Of a DNA stretch of 64,000 nt, positions 57,651-64,000 are shown one piece after another. The first letter of the stretch is position 1. Every line of letters begins with the position of its first letter. The stretch is taken from NCBI RefSeq assembly GCF_029227915.1, contig NC_079882.1:14346501-14410500 (forward strand), in the 5' to 3' direction. This DNA comes from Hydractinia symbiolongicarpus. Lineage: Eukaryota; Cnidaria; Hydrozoa; Anthoathecata; Hydractiniidae. The notes under the pieces were generated by a model. That model was not told the origin of the DNA. It searched no databases and was given only the letters and a program-made list of their open reading frames with translations. A program made the translations under genes and the position numbers.

Positions 57651-58344
57651 TCAGTTATACTTTAATAAACATTACTTTAAGTTTCTTGGTGAAGAACTAA
57701 TTCTCTTTTTATCTTTTACATAACTAGCTAACGAATTTTCCTAACAAACTTCTAAACCTGCTTTTATTTCTCTTTACACTACAATAAAAACATGTCTTTT
57801 ATATTTTAGATTACTCAACCAGTACCAACAAAACGATGGCGCATAGTAATATATAGAAATATTCCTTAAAGTGGTCAAACACCAAAATTTTCTAAAATTC
57901 CCTTTCATACAATCAGCTGTGATTACCCATGATAACTTACGTATATGATTAAACTTTCCAAAATTAAAAAAATATTGACCAAATTTTTGGAAAAATGAAA
58001 AAAATAATCCAAAAAGTAATACTGGAGACGGGTGTTAGGCTGATAAAGTTAAAATGACTAAAATTGTCTGCAGATTATTACTAAAAAATCAACTTTTTAT
58101 AAATAAAATATTTATGCAAAGTTGCTTTAAAATAAAAAGTATACAAAATGACTGTCTTATTTTTTTTGGATTTTTTCTGTCCAGGGGCAAAAATTCAAAA
58201 AATCTCTTTTTTTGAAATATATAATCAAAAAAAGAAAGAATCAAAAAAGTGAGACAGTCATTTTATGTCAAATAACATCAGGAAACAATGTACATAATTC
58301 AAAAAAAAATTAAACCACCCGTTTGGTTTTTATCATCAGCAATT

Positions 58345-58408
58345 TTCTCTGTTTTCCGGAACTAGGGGGTAAAAAAACCCTAATTCCAGAGAACAGAGAA
58401 AATTGCGT
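58345..58408. repeat. Inverted repeat with about 24-bp arms
   Basis: AATTTTCTCTGTTTTCCGG and its approximate inverse CCAGAGAACAGAGAAAATT surround a GTAAAAAAAC centre. Part of the non-coding interior of the TIR element. Confidence 0.55.
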
Positions 58409-58434
58409 TTAAAAATTTTGACTACTTTAAAGGG

Positions 58435-58600
58435 ATTAATTTTTGCGGGGATTAAATTTCGCGAATGTCGCGAATTTGTGCCATTTTCGCAAAATTAAGT
58501 CCTCGCAAAAAATTTGGAAATCGGCCATTCGCGAAAATAAATCCTCGCGAAATATTTGAAAATAGCTCATTCGTGAAATTAAATCCTCGCAAAAAATTTG
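58435..58600. repeat. Tandem TTCGCGAA-type repeats
   Basis: About four degenerate units of the form CATTCGCGAAA(T/A)TAAATCCTCGCGAA. The motif also occurs in R1 and suggests a common repeat family. Confidence 0.5.
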
Positions 58601-59952
58601 AATTTTTTTTCTTTTTTTAACGTTTGGTGAATTTCAGAATCAAAACCAAACAGTGCCATTTTTAACATGTAGCAAGCCAATTCGTTATGCTAAAAGTGCA
58701 TGAAATATTATTCCTCTTATTGCTTCACTTTCACGATAACCTCTTTCCCAGTTTTCCTAAAAAGTACTTTCAAATAACATCTGAAACGTTGGTTTATGTG
58801 TGTGTGTTGCTAGAGAGGGAGAAAAAAATAAAAAATCATTGCAGCTACATTTACTTTCTACAAACATTAGTCGGTTACAATGGGTTTATCAAGAGATTTT
58901 TCGTTCTTGGTTTCTTCCTGTCTTTTGTTAGAAGCAATTGAAAACATTCTTCTAATATCATGACATGCTCTTTTTGGTACTCTTGCTACCGAATATTTTG
59001 CTTTCTCTCTATGAAGTTGTCTTACCATTGGCTGTTATTGTTGTTGTACTGGCGTAAGGAAACTTCCTAAAATCACTTCGTTCTTCGGTTCAGCATACAG
59101 GTCTAAATATCGTCCCATCAGCAGTTGCTTTTTACTGTTCTTGGCATTTTTATTATAACTTTACATGTTATCTCTAGACCAGCTTGAACTAGAGGCGAGC
59201 GTCTATAATGTGATGTTATGACTAGGTCTGCAGAAACCTTCGCTCCACCATCCAACAGAAACTTTGTAGCGCGTGAAATCTCTTGAGGTAGGTGACCAAC
59301 AACTTCTCCACTGGCTATTCAAGTTTTAATTGCAAACATGTCAAACCTGTTTCCAAATTCATGATAGCACTCCAGTTTTTCGGTCATGTATGGACGCTAA
59401 ATATTTCGATAGAAGTGATAATCTCTGACGGCAGCGGTGAACTCGCTTGTCATTTTCATAATTCATCGTCATCATGGTCGATGGAAGCTAGTATTTACTT
59501 TTAACACTTGTATTTTAAATTGCGTGTTTTTGTATTCGAACAAAAAAATTCGAAAAAGAAATTATAGTTTTAAAGATTACAGGTTGGTTTCTACTTGCAC
59601 TTTTATCATTTTTAAATAGTAGTCTTGATGAAGTATTGAAAAAGGTGCTAGTAGAAACCATACTATAGCGTGACTAGGAAACTTGCACACAGAATCGTAT
59701 TTCATTATTGGGTTGTTTGGTCAGTATTCATATGTAACTAATAGCGATATGGCGAGTAACGAATATGCAACAGGTAAGAATAAAATATACATAGTATGAT
59801 TTGAAGTTTATTGGAATCATCAATTCAAGACACACAGTCCTTCTTGAAAACATGTCTGAATTTTTTACATTATTCCCAGATACCTATATGACATATATCT
59901 GTACGGGTTTTTTTTAACAGGTCTTTTAACTCTTTCTTTTTAAGATTTAGGA

Positions 59953-60177
59953 GTGTCTCAACAATCAGTCGCAGAGACTGGTCTTGGTATCATCGATCAC
60001 TATGCAATTCAAGACAAAATTGAAAACTTGTCTGGAAAAAAGCGAGGAAACTACAAGAAATACACGCCAGAGGATCGCTACTGTTTTGGAAAATATACAA
60101 CTGAGAATGGGAACTCAGATTGTGTGAGAAAGTTCAAGTCGAAATTCCCGAAACTTAATGAAAATACTGTTCGCTAG
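59953..60177 (+). pseudogene. Transposase N-terminal-like fragment (helix-turn-helix type)
   Basis: It is 74 aa with GKKRGNYKKYTPEDRYCFGKY, NGNSDCVRKFKSKFP and LNENTVR, then TAG, then FRQKYKVELKSA in the same frame. This looks like the HTH start of a DDE transposase common in cnidarian genomes. It is preceded by a pyrimidine tract and AG that could be a splice acceptor. No catalytic domain follows. Confidence 0.5.
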
Positions 60178-60495
60178 TTTCGACAGAAATATAAAGTAGA
60201 GCTCAAAAGTGCTGCTTCTAGTTTCAATCATATACGTTTAAGTTATCATGTGTAACCACAGCTGATTGTTTGAAAGGGAATTTTAGAAAATTTTGGTGTT
60301 TGACCACCTTAAAGAATATTTTTATATATTACTATGCGCCATCGTTTTGTTGCTACTGGTTGAGTAACTTAAAATATAAAAGACATGTTTTTATTGTAGT
60401 GTACAGAGAAATAAAAGCAGGTTTGGAAGTTTGTTAGGAAAATTCGTGAGCTAGTTATATGAGAATTAGTTTTTCACCAAGAAACTTAAAATAAT

Positions 60496-60793
60496 ATCGT
60501 TACAAACCAGAGTTCATTTCCTCTTTTTATTTCTTTAAAGCACGGACTGTTTTTCTGTAAACTTGATTAAAAAAAGCCATCATAAAACACGCAAAAAACA
60601 TAACAAAACTACAGCGGCAGTTGTTATTGCTAGAGGTTTTTTCCTCTTCTCTTTTTTAGGAAAATTTTGAACGTCGTGATAGATTTCCTATTTTTGATTT
60701 GCACATTTTGCGCAGAAAAGTCACTTCAGACCAAATACGCAAAAAATATCTTCTTTGAAATACGCCAGTATGTAAAATACTTTTTAATCTGGC
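60496..60793. other. AT-rich spacer
   Basis: No coding or structural feature was recognised between the TIR element and the TA tract. Confidence 0.4.
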
Positions 60794-61459
<666 letters not shown>

Positions 61460-61461
61460 GA

Positions 61462-62060
61462 AAACGCTACTCACCAGAATCGACAGATTGCGAACACAAA
61501 CCGAGAACCAGACCTGAATTCTGCTGTCAACCAATTTAATACACAGTCACGTCCACATCAAGGTAGACAATTCTCGCACAACAACCGCACACCCTCCCGC
61601 AACCAGTATCAAAACCACAACAGACAAAATAACAATTATCCACAAAGTCATCAAAACCGACTAAACCAAGAGAAAGTGATGTGTGGACGATGTTATGGGA
61701 CACAAATCCGCGGACTGTCGACGCAGCAGAGGCGAGATGTGTGAATCCTGTGGGAAAATAGGACATTTCAAACAAATGTGTAAAAGTCAGCAATATCACG
61801 TAATATCATGTAAACCAAATCGTAAATCAGCAAACAGACGACGTGCCAACAAACTTACCAGAGACATATGAAAATGACGATGTCCAATTTGTCGACATAT
61901 ATGTTTTTAAATTGGGAGATTCACTAACAACCGCACCAGTCACAATCAATAACTGCATAGTAGACATGTTAATAGACTCTGGTGCAACCACTAACATTCT
62001 AGATGTACCGTCCTTCAACAAAATCAAACCGTCACCACAGCTCACCAAAACTCGTATACA
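61462..62060 (+). pseudogene. LTR-retrotransposon gag/protease fragment
   Basis: An Asn/Gln-rich segment (QNRLNQ type, 61500-61670) is followed by a zinc knuckle CESCGKIGHFKQMC (about 61743) preceded by a CxxC-like partial knuckle, and then by an aspartic protease block VDMLIDSGATTNILD (about 61963). Frames change near 61690 and 61840. It resembles Ty3/gypsy-type polyproteins. It ends near 62060 at the join with element D, with no LTR visible. Confidence 0.7.
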
Positions 62061-62061
62061 A

Positions 62062-62176
62062 GACCCCGTACTGCCCAGCCTGTAAGGGACCTCTTGTCAA
62101 CAACCACGACGGCGCGTGGATTTGTTCCGATTGCCTTTCTACATATTCAAAAATACATAAAAAACAGGGCGTTTAA
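62062..62176 (+). pseudogene. Zinc-ribbon protein C-terminal part, element D
   Basis: It encodes YCPACKGPLVNNHDGAWICSDCLSTY, two CxxC pairs in a ribbon, then a basic end and TAA. Five bases later comes the ATPase start (TAATAAAATG). Its own start is lost at the junction with the retrotransposon. No homologue was seen in this position in A or B. Confidence 0.6.
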
Positions 62177-62180
62177 TAAA

Positions 62181-62747
62181 ATGCTAGAAGTTGTCAAGGA
62201 ACCGCACACCTGCATTTTTACAGGCCCGACAAGTTGTGGGAAAACAACGTGTTCTAAACCTGCTTGAAAATGAGTACAAAAAATACTACTACAACATACG
62301 AACTATATGGTGGAATAGCACCTACCTCGAGAGATCCCCGCTTTGGAAGGGCGAATTTGTGTTGTTAATTAATCCTAAGGACCAACTCTTTTAGTGGATC
62401 CAAAAATTGCCTTCCTTGCTCGCGGGTGAAGAGACGTTGTTTGTCATTGACGACTGTATGGACGACGAGAGTTTCGACAAGCGGAGACAATTCCTGCTTG
62501 AGCTTGCTATTTCAAGTAGGCACCGCAAGCATAGCCTATGGCTACTAACGCTATCGTATACTGCTTTACCGAAGAACCTTCGAAGGCAGAAAAACAGCTC
62601 TTCCTCTGGTACCCCAATAAACGGTCAGATATGAAGATAATCGGTGAAGAGACGAACATGGATTTGGATTTGGATTTTATCAAGGCTGAGTTAAAGAAGT
62701 CCAAGCATGAATGCCTTTATGTAAGGTTGGAACATCCTAGGATTTAG
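62181..62747 (+). pseudogene. FtsK/A32-like packaging ATPase, broken, element D
   Basis: ATG 62181 opens MLEVVKEPHTCIFTGPTSCGK, then a shift spoils the Walker A threonine region near 62245. It continues WWNSTYLERSPLWKGEFVLL, a TAG near 62393, LPSLLAGEETLFVIDDCMDDESFDK (Walker B), RHRKHSLWLL, a shift near 62550, and KKSKHECLYVRLEHPRI to 62747. A decayed homologue of 49978-50583. Confidence 0.85.
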
Positions 62748-62789
62748 AAAATTCTCGAGTGACCATACAAAAAAACTGATTCTACCTGA

Positions 62790-64000
62790 AGATATAACAA
62801 AGAAGTCGTCGCAAATTTGGCTTTTCAGCACAGTACCTGCCGAAGAAATTGAGACCCTGTTTCAAACGTGCGGATCATGGTAGGTTTCTAGGGATTAAAA
62901 AAATTAAAAATATGGTGATACCTTCAATGTTCCTATCTATCAGGTCTGAAATAGTAGGGTTCAAGGGAGCCCATAGGACAGCCCCCCTTGGTAAGTCGAA
63001 AAACCAACATGATGTATTCGTCACGTTGGATGGTGCTCTTGAGATTGCTAAAAAATCAAAAAAACTGAAGGCTGCACAGCTTACCAGATGGCTTACAAAA
63101 AAAGGTGTTGAAAAATTGCAGGATGAACTTGAAAAGCAACGTCAGACCATCAAAGAAAGAGGTATTGCCAGCGCCCTTCTAGAGGACGATCTTGATGTCA
63201 GGGATGAACAGCTTAGTCTTCTTAAGCAAGACAACTCGAAACTACGGCAGAGACATGTTCCACACCGATATCAATATGACAACGTGCTATGCGTGGTTGC
63301 TAAAAACGATCCTCACGAGCATGAAAAAAGGCCTACACAAGCACTACATCATCCGATGCCAACATAAGCAACTCAGCACAAGAATAAATACGTTAAAAAA
63401 ATACGTTCGAAGGGATGAGATTGAGATTGTTATCAAATCAAAAAAACCCAAGGCTTTAGCTTTGACAAAATGGCTAGCTCGAAAAGGTGCCGAAAAATTG
63501 CAAGATGAGATCAGGGAGCAGCGTCAGACCATCGAGGACAGGGATATGGCCCTGGCGCTCCTTGAAGATGATCTAGACGATAGACACAAGCAACTGGTGG
63601 TGCTGGGGGGACGAACTTGAGGACAGGGATTGACAACTCGTGGTGGTCCAAGACCAAGTAGTAACATTACAGCAACGTGCCGTGCCCTACCTCAAAGATC
63701 CCCAAAAAGATAACGGTATGGTCGTGATCCAGAAGAACAACAACAATCCCTTTCCATACATGGCCCTCTGGTGGCCAACAGGGGTACGTGGCGCAAAAGA
63801 TTCGGAACAAACTTGTTGACTACCCCAATGGTGAGGTTGTGGTGCTAGCAGAGACGCCAAATGGCATTGTACACTACAACTATCGAAGTAAACCCCGATC
63901 GTGTGAGACATTTTAGACTTGGTAAACATTATACTCATGAATGTCTCCTAGAGCTTGCGGAATGAGTCTTTATGACCTTCTATCAAATGTTAAATAGCAT
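62790..64000 (+). pseudogene. BRO-like protein with internal domain duplication, broken, element D
   Basis: Frames at 62849-63367 and 63380-63620 each hold the module EIAKKSKKLKAAQLTRWLTKKG / EIVIKSKKPKALALTKWLARKG followed by the coil (KLQDE...LLEDDLD). This shows that a segment of about 190 bp was duplicated within the gene. Between and after are RHVPHRYQYDNVLCVVAKND and a C-terminal part with IQKNNNNPFPY, GYVAQKIRNKLVDYPNGEVV in other frames. The N-terminal domain differs from the Bro-N of element B. It continues to the window edge. Confidence 0.65.

Larger units (their letters stand above)
57671..60495 (+). mobile_element. DNA transposon with TIRs of about 280 bp
   Basis: 57671-57952 (ATTACTTTAAGTTTCTTGG ... 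CGTATATGATT) is inverted at 60224-60495 with a few differences. Inside are AT-rich DNA, a 58345-58408 inverted repeat, a TTCGCGAA-rich block (58435-58600) and one short coding exon-like ORF at 59953-60177. The TIR length is unusual for small elements; superfamily not determined. Confidence 0.65.

Noticed and set aside
58687-58941. Open frame of 84 codons in AT-rich DNA at 58687-58941
   Set aside because: Hydrophobic low-complexity translation inside a decayed transposon, with no homology and no supporting signal.

Overview
This window is eukaryotic DNA, most likely from a cnidarian or another aquatic invertebrate. The evidence is AT-rich non-coding flanks, a CR1/jockey-type LINE with an SGNH-esterase ORF1, a tRNA-derived SINE, a TIR DNA transposon, a Ty3-like gag/protease fragment and a RecQ-like helicase pseudogene. 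The assignment to cnidaria rests on remembered similarity of the element families, not on a search. Most of the window is a graveyard of Maverick/Polinton-type (adintovirus-like) integrated virus elements. I resolve seven copies or pieces: A (1-6277), E (about 6290-23690), F (about 23690-31120), G (about 31120-34580), B (37860-56564), C (37591-37859 plus 56570-56960, split by B) and D (62060-64000).

Element B is the reference copy. It is 18,705 bp long, has 206-bp terminal inverted repeats and is flanked by the 5-bp direct repeat GGCTA. Its order is: ankyrin-like repeat protein, OB-like protein, SAP-like protein, (-) membrane/coiled-coil protein, (-) penton-like protein, (+) C-terminally anchored virion-like protein, (-) long coiled-coil/glycine-rich protein, (+) major capsid protein, (+) small membrane protein, (+) DDE integrase, (-) conserved unknown (called px here), (-) BRO-like protein, (-) small acidic protein, (-) packaging ATPase, (-) HNH remnant, two small membrane proteins, (-) membrane protein, (-) protein-primed-type DNA polymerase B. 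A 1,700-bp block holding the small membrane gene and the integrase is tandemly duplicated with no difference I could find. B sits inside a virion gene of an older relative, C.

Elements E and F share B's structural half but carry DUF4116-like repeat proteins in the end slot instead of ankyrin-like repeats. E carries a different polymerase lineage whose palm domain is missing. E's coiled-coil gene is split by a 4.7-kb LINE. F lost everything beyond px; G is a capsid-region fragment with an HNH gene between capsid and membrane genes and a SINE in the capsid gene. A keeps the replication side (PolB, HNH, membrane proteins, ATPase, BRO tail, px). D keeps a zinc ribbon, ATPase and BRO.

Regulatory architecture is shared across copies. 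Most start codons directly follow an AT-rich box of the type TATAATAAA. Convergent gene ends carry a TCTAGTATGTTG/CAACATACTAGA hairpin. The integrase start codon lies in a hairpin whose loop contains AATAAA. Non-element DNA (34582-37590, 56970-62060) holds dispersed TIR repeats, a 665-bp (TA)n tract and decayed transposons, with no intact host gene.
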